64,000 bases of DNA, from positions 17,620,165 through 17,684,164 of the forward strand of contig NC_079900.1 in the NCBI RefSeq assembly GCF_024868665.1. The letters run 5' to 3'. A model generated the notes under the pieces. It saw nothing but the letters and a program-made list of their open reading frames with translations. It had not been told where the DNA came from and ran no database searches. Positions 48,196-60,255 of the stretch are shown piece after piece; the stretch's first letter is position 1, and each line of letters opens with the position of its first letter. Origin of the DNA: Triplophysa rosa. Taxonomy: Eukaryota; Chordata; Actinopteri; Cypriniformes; Nemacheilidae. Made by a program: the position numbers and the translations under genes.

Positions 48196-50976
48196 AGTGT
48201 ATAAATCACGTCTGAATCTATACAGTATAAACAAAAAAGCCGAATTGTCAGTCACATTGTGTGTTCGGGTCACACAGACATCCCCGTGTTTCTTTTCTCG
48301 GCTGTAGGTTAAAAAAGCAGTTCAAGCGCCGCCTAAATTGTTCTCATCCCACTTCACTTACGCCCGGATCACACTCCTGAATTACTCAATCAGAGTTAGT
48401 TTAGGAGCAGGACAAAGCACTAAGAGAGGCTGATGATGTGACCGGAGCTCAGATTGATGTGTGATTCCCTGACATTTCAACCATGCTTGCTCTGCTTTCC
48501 TTCAATCAGCCCGGGCTCTTAGCTTTGTCATTTCAGCCGGAACAAACACAAATAAGCAGGCAGATTTGCGCCAGAGCCCTCAGGACAGGGAAAGTTCTGA
48601 AATGCTATTTGACAGGTTCACGTAGACTGTTTTATTTTGTCTCTCTTCTCCGTCCCCTAGGTGTTTGACTGTGAGACATTTAATCGCGGGACTGGCGCTT
48701 TCATATCAGTAACAAAAATCAAATAATGCAAGATGATTTACTCCCCCTAGCAACCGGGGAGCGCTCTCATAGCAACCAGACGAGCCTCGGGCCTCAGTGT
48801 AATCAGCTTGAAAATATTTCAATTATTGTGTTGATTTTAGTGGATTTGAGAGGCGGTCGGTGAGCGCCTCAGTACATTCAGCCCATGACCTGCAGAGGAA
48901 GACATTGATTTAAACAGGTGTCAGAGAGGGAAAGTAGAGGCAATTTAAATGGGAATGGGATAGCAAAGTCATTGAGCACTGTTCGGCGCACGTGTGACAT
49001 CCGCCTGCTGCTGCCGAATCAATGCAGCTCAACTGAAGAAAAAAAATCTCACCTTGAGGAATCATCTGTCTGTCGTGGCCCAGCGAAGCACGAGGATGGA
49101 GGTTTCACCAAGCTTCTCCCCGGCCTACCTTAAACCTGATCTGGGTTTTTTGCGGCACCCGTGGGTCCACAGGTAGCTCTGTGGATTGAACGGCTAAGGA
49201 ACCCGGGCGGACGATACATAATGCAAATAAATGGATGCCGTTTCACGTAGATGGCCGTTATGTTGTGCTTGAGCTCTGATAAATTAACTGTGCTTCCCGA
49301 AATAGTTTAACAACAACAGCTTTGTTCAGGTCAAAGGTAATGTAGTATCCGCTGCGCGTGGAACTTTTTGTTAAAACTCGCATTTATAATTGGGACTGGA
49401 TTTTGCCGTTGTCTGCATTAGTGGCTTTTCTTTGTTTCCGCAAACCGTGGGGGAAGAAAGGAGACAACAATCGCTTCATTTAGATAAAAGAAAACTGCAT
49501 AATTCAAAACATGAGAGGCGGCGTTAATGTATAATCGTACTTTTCACACTGCCGGCTGAAGTAGAAACCGTATGGTATATTGTAATCTTTTTTGCTTAAA
49601 AATGTCATTTCTCTTTAAAGGATTCATTAGGACTAAATTCAGCAGTGGCGCCCACCATTATCTTAACCGCTGAAAATATTAACGTTGGCCTTTTATTGAA
49701 TTTGCAGGGTTATATTTAGCATGCAAATTGATTCCTTTCACTTTTCCACAAATACAGATCATTTCAGCATGGCTAATTTTGAGGCGGAGAGAGGAGACGA
49801 CACTGTAATTAAAAGAGCAGACATATCCGTCTACAAGTGTCCCGAACTCAATCTCCCCCAACCCCTCCGTACCAGCTCTTTTTTATCTTCCGGGGTGATT
49901 GTATCATCGTCCCAGGCTTATCTTCTATTACCAGTAATGGTCACTGGTACTTATACCATTATCACGCTGGATTTCACATTTGTATAACATTCAGACATGA
50001 ATATGGCTGCTTTTGTTTCCTTTTCTTTTTTACCTTTGCTAGTGCGGTTACATCCATGCAGATCATATAATCGACGTGTCAATGCACTTCAACCATTACC
50101 TGGCTCTTAAATCGTGAAAAGTATATCTATGGATCAGATGGATCAGGCCTCGTGGATCTGGTTACACGGCTATTAGATGAAAATGCCCCAGTTATGTTGA
50201 TGGAAAACAATGTAAATGTGTCTTTGTGTTTTGTGATCACACAGATGAGGATTTGTGTAATGATTTGCTGATATCATTTGCCCACGGTCAGTCTGTGAGC
50301 TGTGGGCATGTGTAGGTGTTGTGTTATGTGTAATGAGTTATGAAACACACTTTCCCCAGAGATTTGAATATTTTATAAATGCAGTTTTTAGGCCAAATGT
50401 AGCATATCTTTTTATATTAAGCCATATCATGTATATTGCTGTGTAAAACCGTAGCATTGTTTTTATTTATATTTATCCCCACCTGGAGTTCTTTATATGC
50501 AAAGAGACCTCATCTAAATTCTCTAATATTTACAGACTTCATAGATGATCTCGAGGCATTATGTGTAGTAAACATCCATGCATCAGCCGTCACACCATTT
50601 GTGGCACTTGCCATCAGTGGCACAGTTATTTAAAACTTGTGAAAGATATTTGAGATATTTGATCGCCTGTGTTAATATCCTCATTTGAAGCACAAAAAAG
50701 CTCCATGGGAGTATTTTTGAATATGAGCTGTGCTAATTCGTGTGATCACACATTAATCGTCTGACAGCATCTCACTCTCCGCAGCCAGTCTATTAGGATT
50801 TTACACAGAGGTAGGGCCTAAGTGTCAGGTGTCATAATTTAATTGTGTTGTTTTCTATGCCTCTCCTCTCACTTTTGGGACGGGTTTGCGGGCTAATCTA
50901 TGTAGTGTTCTGTCACTACCCTCTTTTCAGCCTTTTTTGTTTTAAACTGGGGATGAAAGTAATCCACCTTCTCATT
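48196..50976. other. Gene-free sequence with enhancer-like stretches
   Basis: About 48290-48900 and 49180-49990 are repeat-free and motif-rich (for example TGCAAATAAATGGATGCCG near 49222). 50000-50970 is AT-rich. The open frames here (60-88 codons) have no recognisable domains and no exon-like borders. Confidence 0.3.
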
Positions 50977-51282
50977 TAAAGGGATAGTGCAAAAACAAAA
51001 TGTTGTAATTTACTCATCCTTCAAATCTGCTTTCGTTCTTCTGCAGAACACAAAAGAAGTTATTTTGAGGAATGTTGTTCAAAGAAAACCGTTGGCCCCC
51101 ACTTGCATTGGTTTTGTGTCCATAAAATAGAAGTCAATGGGGGCCAACGGTTTTTGGTCAATAACGTTCTTCAAAATATCTTCTTTTGTGTTTTGCGGGG
51201 AAAAAGAAAGTCACGGAGGTTTAAAATGACAAGAGGGTGAGTAAATGATGACAGAATTTTCATTTTTGGATGAACTATCATC
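50977..51282. mobile_element. Foldback MITE, GGGATAGTTCACCC family, copy 3
   Basis: Left end TTAAAGGGATAGTGC and right end TGAACTATCATC, more diverged than copy 4. The interior arms GAACACAAAAGAAG (near 51046) and CTTCTTTTGTGTTTTGC (near 51180) face each other. The TTAA before the left end fits a TTAA-targeting transposase. Confidence 0.85.
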
Positions 51283-51859
51283 AAGTGGATCATTATCTCA
51301 AGGTGATTGCATTGAATTAAATGTTAATATTGTATTGTATAAAAGTAACCCGTTAGCTCAGTGGATTCTCTCGGGACAATACTGTAAAATATGAAATCAA
51401 GTATATGGCCAGAAAATGCTGTTCAGTGAAACAGGACTTGTGTGTTATGGTCAGTTTTATAGCTATTTTTATAGTTTATTCTCATAACAAACAAAGCACT
51501 GTGATGTTATATGAAACTGTGCTGCAATAAGTTCTCGTTTTGAGCAGTGGCTTTTATATTTTGTTATATCTAAGTGAAGATGCTTACACTTTTTAAGACA
51601 ATTCTGTTGTTTTCATCCTTAATCATTGGCAACAGATACTAACACATGCCTTGCTCAAGACCAGCTCCAATTTGGCAAATGCAAGGAATTAGTCTGTTGA
51701 ATGACAGAACGAGAGAAAAAAATCCTTCCTAATAGACTAAATATTTGGAAATTCCTTCCATGTGTTTAGCCGTGCACACTCCTCATTCGCACATGTTCTT
51801 TATTCCAAATAAATGAAGCAGGTTTTGATAAGCTACTTTGGAAGGACAATTGTTTGCCA

Positions 51860-53044
51860 AAGTTAATTACAGAGTCAGAGTATCTACAATGATAGTGCCT
51901 TCCCACTATTGTCCGACGTTGCATTTCCATTTCTATATTATTACGCTGAAATTCGGGTTACAGTAATGCTTGCATGTTATCCCGAACAAGAATTAAAATT
52001 CCACCTGACATTTACTTTACATATATTACGCTTAATTGAATTTGTATTTTGTAGCCAGACTGCTGGGGGGAAATCTTGATATGTTTGCAGAAAATTAACG
52101 TCCTAGCGCCAGCCCACATATCCATCTTAGAAGATGTTGGTGGTGCTTTAATTATTTCCGGCCTACCTTAATCGTTTATTTCGAATGGCTGAGCAGCTTA
52201 TCGATAGCACCAAAATGAGTGTTGTGTCTTAAAACTTCCCTTCCTCAGGTTCTCCCCTGGTCGCCAATACAGTGTGGATAAAAGCAATCCACAGCCAAGC
52301 GGACTCACTGATAGATATGGTCACACTTTAGAGAGGTAAACACTATTGATTCAGCTCCACTATCGTCTCTAATTTTCTTCCAGCCATTGAGCAATACAAT
52401 CCTTTATAACAATCGCACTAACTTGTAGGCTTGGAGCACGACGTTTGAGCGCGTTTTTCGTGGACTTTTCGTATTGGGTGGGATGATCTCTCAGACGGAC
52501 TGCCCGAATTGGAGCGTTTCTGCACCGTCACGTCTCCCCACTTTCTTCGCTCTAATGTGATTGATCGGGCCAGCGTCAGGGTCGTGGCACGCTCTTCTGC
52601 AAGACACTTTTGAAGGTGATATTTCAGACCCAGTTAGAACCTATTTCCCCTCACTATTGAATAAAATGTGAACCCTGGGCGAGTTTTTGGAGCCTGTTCT
52701 TGAGCCCTAATGGGATAGTGAATGTCTGTACTACCGGGGAGTCCGAGGATTAAACCTTCGGTAATGCGAACGTAATAGTTAAGTCTGGGTTATTGGCCCT
52801 GCTGCGTTAAAAACATTTGCAATTTTGGGTTAATGGGGTAGCTGGGGTGGTGAACCTTCATGGTGGGTTTTGAAGCTTGACAGCACCTAGTCATCATGAG
52901 CATCATTGTATAGGTAATGATTTTTAAACACTTCTACTTTCATTTTCAAACATCAATGTAAAGGTTTGGTAAATCATGAAGGTAAGTAAATAATGACAGA
53001 AATTTTCAGGTGAACAGTTTCCTTAAAGTGCTGTATACTGTATA
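51860..53044. promoter_or_regulatory. Candidate conserved non-coding block (51.9-52.8 kb) and flank
   Basis: Repeat-free sequence of moderate GC with words such as AGTTAATTACAG (near 51860), GGTGCTTTAATTATTTCCGG (near 52142) and ATTATTACGC near 51937. From about 52830 it grades into AT-rich sequence next to the nested elements. Regulatory role is inferred. Confidence 0.3.
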
Positions 53045-53585
53045 TAGTTGCTGTCCTTCCGAAACCTTGGATGTCCAAATTCGCTGTTTTCAGGAAATGT
53101 GCTTTTAAAATGATTAAAAACTGCGTTTTTAAAATTGCACTAAAATACTTTTATTTGTTGGATTTTTGCAAAACCCAGTGACAAACACACTGTAAAACTT
53201 TGCTGTAGTTTTGCAGCAGGTTTACCAGTAACTTATTGTAGATTTAATTACTTTCCTATTAGTACTGTTTACCATTTGAGTTGAACTTTTTGTCTTGTTT
53301 TTAAAAAATATTTAAAACTTCTTAAATTACAAAACATTTACATAACAAGAAAAGTGACCTAAGATTTTTAGTCTTGTTTCATGAAAGAAAATATAAGAAA
53401 TAGGTAAGTTTATGTTTAAAACAAAATAGTAAATTCAATCTAAAGTAAGTTACTGACAAACCTGCTGCAAAACTACAGCAAAGTTTTACAGTGTAAAGAG
53501 TAACTAATATAAAGATTTATAGCAAAAAGCAAAAATCACAGAATATGGAGATATGAGGTTTCAGAAGCACAGCAGCAATGTGCTA
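53045..53585. mobile_element. Interspersed foldback repeat (GAAACCTTGGATGTCCAA ends), copy interrupted by a MITE
   Basis: The left part (53045-53187) and right part (53494-53585) are the two halves of the same element seen at 40481-40725: the ends carry TTCCGAAACCTTGGATGTCC and the inverse GGAGATATGAGGTTTCAG, and the interior word AACCCAGTGACAAACA is shared. The halves are separated by an unrelated 306-bp element. Confidence 0.8.
53188..53493. mobile_element. MITE with CACTGTAAAACTTTGCTGTA inverted ends, nested
   Basis: Terminal inverted repeats of more than 30 bp: it begins CACTGTAAAACTTTGCTGTA and ends in the exact inverse TACAGCAAAGTTTTACAGTG. It lies inside the older repeat at 53045-53585. 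No coding capacity. Confidence 0.85.
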
Positions 53586-53643
53586 CATTCACTACATGAC
53601 ACAAAGTCTTGTTATTAGACAATAAATGAGAACACAGAACATA

Positions 53644-53834
53644 CACTGTAAAAAACAACTAGTAAGATTTACCTACATTTTTTGTTTAAATTTGCAAAAA
53701 CTTGACACAAAAAATAAATAAATTTACTTTAAAAACAATGTAAAAAACTTTTAAAGGAATATTTCCTTCTAAAAAGGTATGTGCAAAACTTGCGCAAATT
53801 TACACAAAAATGTAATAGTTGTTTTTTTACAGTG
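53644..53834. mobile_element. Short MITE with CACTGTAAAAAACAACT ends flanked by TA
   Basis: Begins CACTGTAAAAAACAACT and ends AGTTGTTTTTTTACAGTG, flanked on both sides by TA (53642-53643 and 53835-53836). TA flanks are consistent with a Tc1/mariner-like target duplication. About 190 bp and non-coding. Confidence 0.75.
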
Positions 53835-53835
53835 T

Positions 53836-56493
53836 AATAATCATTATGTCCAAATATACACAATTAGAATTTTTGAGAATTTTTGGGACTTTTCTATTTT
53901 TCGCTGCTTTTGGTGCAGAAATGACACACTTCACATTTAATATCATTCAGCAAACCTCACACAAGCAATTCATATTAATCTGGACATGACACTGTGAAAT
54001 GTTTGATATCTTTTGTTTGCATCATTGAGTAACTGCTGTAAAAGCCTCTCCAGAGGAGTTTAATAATGGACTGAGAAATAGCTTTGACATTATGTCTTTT
54101 AAAGTTCACCTGAAAATCATATTTTTTAAGGAGATTCTCTCCCTTTGAGATGTCGCCATGTGAACCTGTTTATTGCACGTCAGGTCTTTTGTGAATCTGA
54201 CTACCTGCGTCCTCTCTGTATGAAATGGGGAAGGTTAATGCAGTTTAAGGTATAAAATAATTACTAATTATCCCAGGGTTAACTACACCCGTTGGCAATT
54301 CCTTTCATGTCCCTCTATGCCGGGCTTGACCCAAATCAATGACAAAATTTACCTTATAAATTCCCAACGAAGTTTGACCTTGCACAGGTGGAGAACTGGG
54401 GAAGGGGGTTAAATATGGGGATGGATAACAAACAAAGGTTTATTTTTATTTGAGTGATTTGTAGAGAGAATAACACCGCACTATAATGAAAAACATAGCT
54501 AATGTTGAATTTAAAAAGCTTCCAGGAGCTTAACGCTGAAATTCAGCACCAGTTGCAGATTTTTACAACAGCCCTTCAAACTGTCACTTCACCGTTATAT
54601 GAAGTCATTTTGATGTTAACAAGTTCTTTACTGAGAACATCAACGCATTTACACCTTCTTCTGAGCTGTGATGGGTTACATTAGCTTCACAGAATCCATT
54701 TTTAATACCACTCCCCTTACGCTGTGTATATTTTAACAAACGGATGGATCAAAGAGCCAGTAGTTTCGCTAGTTGGTAAACAGTCAGAGGGGAGCTTATT
54801 TATCTTTCACATAACTAGAGTTATTTGTGACCCGTAAAGGGCCGACACTTACAAATAGATTTGGACAGTGTTGCCTTAACATCTGGAAACCCTATTTAAC
54901 TCATCCCATCTCAGGAAGTTTTCACACTTCACGCTTCATTAACCTCTAGGGTCTGGAGTCCCTGGGAAGATGGGAGTGAAACGCTTGTTTACACAGCGCC
55001 TTCTAAATCACCACCAGAGCTTTAGCCATCACTGTGGCACATCAGCACAGGTGAGGAACATACAGGTGCCGAGCTCTGGAGGATCCTTCCCACCCATCTC
55101 CATTTTCACTTCTAATTGATAACGAATTAGCTTTCAAGTGAGAATGAACCGCTGGTGTCACTTCACGGTGAAGCACATCTTCCGATTTGATTTGTGTCTT
55201 ACCACTGCCAGATTCTGCATTTCATTTTCTGATTCATTTTGCTGTGACACCTCACACTGTGACAATTGTTAACAACGCGTTATGGATTGTGCCTAATTCT
55301 GTAGGATGATCACGAGGAAAATGACTTTTGCTTTTAATCATCCGCATAATGTTTTCTTTCATTGACTAATATACAAAATGCTGCCATTAGCATTCAAAAA
55401 ATATCTTGGCTTGTGAATCAGATTAAATCCACATTTAGATGTCATTTAGATGCATTTAAAATATTAGAATTGATTCTAGCAAGCTTTACCCTTACCGGGT
55501 GACAGAATGTGGGCATAAAGCAGTTAGAATTGGTTGATAAAGGGATAAACCTATTTGTATAGTGTACTAATGTTGCCTTGAGTATTTTATTTGACTGAAA
55601 ATACTAATTGCACTTCTTTGTTGTCTCATATTTATTTTAAAACTTAAAATATTTTGGCAGAAGTGCTTTTGCCAAACATCTTTTTATGACAACATTGTAA
55701 AACATGCACCAATATTGTGGTATATTTCCTTCCATTCCATTTTGTATTAATTATGTCTTTGCATCACACTTGATTATGAGACTGTTATACTATTCAACAT
55801 ATTTGTTCAAATAAATATAGTTTGTATAACTTGTCAGCATATACCAGCATTTCGATAATTTGTTGGACACTACAGACATCGAGATCCAAAAAGATGTGCT
55901 GCCTCCTAATATTCATGAAACTCCCATTGAGATTATTGTCATGGACCAACAAATTCTCCTTTGGCCAGAATTCAGTAGTTTATCAGATGAAATATAGGTA
56001 ATGAAACACATTTCACAAGGTGATAATTAGAATTAGAACAGAAGAGCAAAGCACCAGTCACAGGCTGATAGATTTTTAATAACTACAATGACCAGAGGAA
56101 TTCGTGTGAACATTATAGGGTCCTGTTTATCTTACTGACTTGTAACGGGTCAAAAATATGTACAAAAAAATGTAATTTATGTGTAATTTATGGCTCTGAC
56201 AAAGATGTTCATAATTTAGTGGGTTTGATTTCAATGAAAGATCTATACATTGAACTGCAGATCAATGCTTTGTTGGTTTTCCTCATGCTACACCTCTTGA
56301 AGAGATGTCTTTATAGAGTACTGAGGAGCAAAATATTGCTCAGAAAGAAAATTACGTTAATGTTTAAAATGCTGTAAAATCATGCGATGGAACTTTGTAT
56401 TGAAACATGACTGCATTGATAAAATAATACTGCCCACTTCTAAATATATATCTTTTTTACTCTTTTAATAGCCCTCAAAAGGGAATTTATATT
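53836..56493. other. Gene-free sequence with two enhancer-like stretches
   Basis: About 54040-54480 and 54680-55560 are repeat-free and balanced in composition, with motifs such as ACTAATTATCCC (near 54262) and ATTGATAACGAATTAGC (near 55116). 55560-56490 is AT-rich. No open frame resembles a known protein. Confidence 0.3.
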
Positions 56494-56813
56494 ATAGGGA
56501 TAGTTCACCCAAAAATGAAAATTCTTTCATCATTTACTAACCCTAGGTTGTAATTTTGTTGTTCTGCTAAACACAAGGGAAGACATTTAGAGGAGTGTCA
56601 GTAAGCAAATAGATCTCATCCCCCATTTACTGCCATATAGGGAAAATAAATACTATGGAAGTCAATGGGGGATGAGATCTGTTTGGTTACTGACATTCTT
56701 CCAAATATTTTCCTTTGTGTGTAGCAGAACAAAGAAATGTATACATATTTGGAACATTCTGAGGGTTAGTAAATGATGACATAATTTTCATTTTTAGGTG
56801 AACTATCCCTTTA
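56494..56813. mobile_element. Foldback MITE, GGGATAGTTCACCC family, copy 4
   Basis: Starts ATAGGGATAGTTCACCC and ends in the inverse GGTGAACTATCCCT followed by TTAA. Internal arms are inverted too (near 56558-56600 and 56690-56735), giving a long hairpin. Non-autonomous, no transposase. I associate this family with the cyprinid Angel-type elements, but the name is from memory. Confidence 0.85.
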
Positions 56814-57899
56814 ATTCACTGAAATCAACTGGTCTCCTTGTAAACTACACAATTGTGGTTTATATGCAAGAAAGCTTTTGACACATTGTATTATATGGGG
56901 AGGTTGAATCACAATTCAATCTTATTTCAAATGAGTACTGAAGTGATTGCAGGGACACAAGGCTCCACCATATAGCCAAAGAAAAGCAGTGCCACTTAGA
57001 TCTTTCTCACAATCACTTAAAACGGTACTTGACATTTGGCTCCTATCCTGCAGCTACTCTGCCATGCATTTTAGGATTACTTTACAGCGTATGCCCATTA
57101 ATTCACCGGCGGACTTCAACGCTCTTATCTCTGCCATGCAGTTGAGAGAATAACTGACATGCGCATTGTTTATGCACGATAGCTAAATTGATTAACCCGA
57201 ATATTTGACGTGTTAAAGAATTAAATATTTTGTCACTTTTTTCTGTATTTAATTAACAAAGTGCTTTTATTTTATTTTACTTACCAATCTGGTTCAGTTT
57301 TGCTAGTCTCGCTATTCTTTTTTTGTCTCTTTTTCAATCAAAAATAGAAAAATTGTCACAAAGGTTACGACGCAGCACCTCTAATGTAAGTTTTTGAGCT
57401 GTTTTCCCATAAAAACATAGTTCCACGAGACAATTATTATTAGTCATTTTTGTTTAGATCGTTTCGATAATTTACATATGAACGTTGCAATATTAGGCTA
57501 CAGCATTGCAAACCAATTAATTACCTAAAGTCACAAAAGCATTTATTTATTTAGCTATTGCTCACCACCAGAACGTCTCTTTGCCTCTTTGAGTCAGATT
57601 ATGAGAGATTGTTTATGAAAACCATAATTGAAAAGCAAAGGATTGAGGTGGGAATCAAACATTTAATTTCCTAATGATTTATACTGCGGAGTCGGGCAGA
57701 CAGATTTTTCAAGCCGCACGTTAAATCGGTGTGCGGCGGAATATAATCACTGCTCGGCTGGCCCGTTGGCCTTGCACCTGTCCTCGAGGTATATGGAGTC
57801 TATCTCCGAGTTTGGCAAAATATGAAACAACAAAAGAAACTAATCTCCAAAGCACTCAGGGAGGGGTTAAGACTGGGTGTTGCAAATGAGGCTCTTGAA
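56814..57899. other. Gene-free unique sequence
   Basis: Between a foldback MITE and the 57.9-kb block. The first half is AT-rich and unremarkable. From about 57530 it becomes motif-rich and free of repeats. The 68-codon open frame at 56947-57153 shows no recognisable domain. Confidence 0.3.
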
Positions 57900-58640
57900 A
57901 TCACCTTCATAATTAATTGCGCGAATTTGATTCTATTAAATAAAAATAACACGTATTGAGGAACTCAATTAGCATTAATTAAGCTTGATATCCTAATTTG
58001 GAAAATGTGTTGAGGAAAACAAGCGTTTTCCGAGTCGTTTTACCCCTGATGTTGTTGAATACCAGCTTTCTGCCTTTGGGCTGCGTTTCTCTCCTTAGAG
58101 ACTTGAAAATGAGAAATGGAGATGGAATATCAGGAGGTGCTAAATTAGCTGCCTGATCTGCACTTATTGCTGCACACACACCCCCATTACTTTGCTGTTC
58201 TCTCTCTCTCTCTTAACATTCCAGGCATGGCGCGGCGTCGAGATAGCAGATTTATCAAATGGGAAAATGAATGCATGATGATCAGTTAAATTGAAAATCA
58301 GCGCCTGCATGACAGCCCGACCTGACACCTCCGTAATTAGAAAGAAAAATGATGGCGTCCGATGCATAATAGAGCAAAAACAATTTACACTCTCCCATAA
58401 TGATCCAGCGTTCAAATTGAAAATTTCTCCGGGTAGAAATTGAATTCATAAAGTATGATTCATGGAGGACACATCTCCTGGAGGCTGCCTGGGCCATATC
58501 GATTGATAGTTTGTCTTGAATCATACAGCGTGCTGCTTTCCGGCAAAAGCTTAACTACTTAAGCAAATCGCTAATTTCACCTTAAGGCCACCAGTGTGCA
58601 GCCAGCGATACTCCTATTCAGACTGCAAATGAATTAAACA
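57900..58640. promoter_or_regulatory. Candidate conserved non-coding block (57.9-58.6 kb)
   Basis: Dense in homeodomain-type motifs: AATTAATTGC near 57912, TTAGCATTAATTAAGC at about 57969-57984, CCGTAATTAG near 58332. Balanced composition, no repeats except a short CT run at 58198-58214, and stop codons in all frames. It resembles vertebrate developmental enhancers; conservation must be tested by alignment. Confidence 0.35.
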
Positions 58641-58879
58641 TGAACGTGCCCCACTAAAGGGAAAAAACAGCAGTAAATTGAAGGACACCTCCAGACAACT
58701 AACATTTTACAAACACTTGCTATTTTTCATATCTACACAAAAGGCAATTCATTGACACGGAGAAAGAGAAAGGATGACTTTAAAGAATCGAATTTTTAGG
58801 AATAAATAATTGTTACAACGCCATCTTTATTCCACATAAAATATATTGTTATTATTATTATTGATTGAATGATTGTCTA

Positions 58880-59830
58880 TTTAATACGTGTAAATCTTTT
58901 CTGTTTCCCCCGGTGGTTTTATCATGCCCACTATTTGTGTATAGTCTACCCTGAAGTCTTAAGTCTGTCTCTGGTGAAAATTATGTAAATATTATGAAGG
59001 AGACTCTGGCTCAGAAATTCATTTGCGCCTGCCTCACTTATTATTTTCAATTTATTTGCAAATCAAGGCCCAATGGAAGTGGGAGGACTAGAGGGTCGTA
59101 AAAAAAGAAAAGAATAAAACAATAACCGCACCTGTAAGACCAAATTAAAAACCTCAGAATTTAATTAATGCCACTTATATTAATATCACGAAACTGATGA
59201 TCAGAATTCTATTATTTGATTGCCTTTCCTTACCTCGCCTTTAGATCTGGTCAACATTGCTAATATTGTCAAGGCGCAGATGTCTGGGAGCCCCCACAGG
59301 GTCCCAAGGGACCGCCAACCCTATTAGAACAAATGTGTTCTGCTATTGTAAATAGGCACGTTTGCTTCGCCCGTCCTATTACAGCCGACGCATGATCAAT
59401 AGGCTGATAACACAGGAACATCAATATAAGCGACAGAACAATGAGGGATATCATCGAACATCTATCTTAATATAGCCAGCTACAAGGGCCCTGACAAAGT
59501 GAAAAGCTCATGAAAATTCCGCCCCACGAATTCCCATCTCCTATCCAATATGCACAAACACACTCCCAGCTGCCGAGGCTATTATTTTCGTATTTCAATT
59601 TGACACCCCAGCCTTTCATGCTAATTCTATTATTCTTGGAAGTTTATGTGATTTCATATCACTAGAAATCGGTAATGTATTATAACCCTTTGGGCTAAAA
59701 TAAACTGAATCCCTGCAGTAGCCACCGGGAAAATAATTACTTTCATATCAAAACTCTGCAGGAGTCGAACGGGTCTTTTCGCCTCCGGCTCGTAACCTCA
59801 TTTCAGCGTAGCTTATAGATGAATAAATTT
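58880..59830. promoter_or_regulatory. Candidate conserved non-coding block just 3' of uncx
   Basis: Repeat-free, moderate-GC sequence directly beyond the gene's 3' end, with many AT-rich homeodomain-type words (TTAATTAATGCC at about 59160, GCTAATTC near 59620). It has no open frame of note and none of the repeat signatures seen elsewhere. Enhancer function is inferred from composition and from proximity to a developmental regulator. Confidence 0.35.
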
Positions 59831-59929
59831 GTTAAAGCAATACACAAAATACAACACAGAGTTTTAAGAGAAGGAGCTATATACCCCATGCACAACATAA
59901 GCTCTATTTAGGGCCATGCACGCTTGTAC

Positions 59930-60255
59930 GTTTGTTGTATACAATCGATTTATTTATGAAAAACTTACATATATAAATATCTTAATACTTTTTACAACGT
60001 CTGAGGTTTTGTCTTGTCTCTTTTTTTACAGTTTGTTATACAGGGAGCTGCTGATGCTATTTGTTCAATAAACATTTGATAGCCCACCACACACATACAC
60101 AAATTATTCATACAGACATTTCCCCTAATCAGAATATAAATATTTCAATGAAAACGATACGTTTCGATATGTCGACATTTTTTCCTCTTCGGTTAATCTT
60201 TGGAGGAGTGTCGTGCCCATATCGACACGCTCCTCGGTTTCTACATTAATTTAAT
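59930..60255 (-). other. uncx: uncx 3'UTR (approximate)
   Basis: Sequence between the stop codon and the first good downstream poly(A) signal. It includes a GC-containing imperfect hairpin at 60203-60235. The right boundary is the stop codon; the left boundary is an estimate placed about 20 nt past the AATAAA. Confidence 0.5.
59949..59954 (-). terminator. uncx: Candidate poly(A) signal AATAAA for uncx
   Basis: TTTATT on the plus strand reads AATAAA on the gene strand, about 300 nt after the stop codon. An AATAAA also overlaps the stop codon itself (60260-60255), but its use would leave almost no 3'UTR. Confidence 0.5.
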
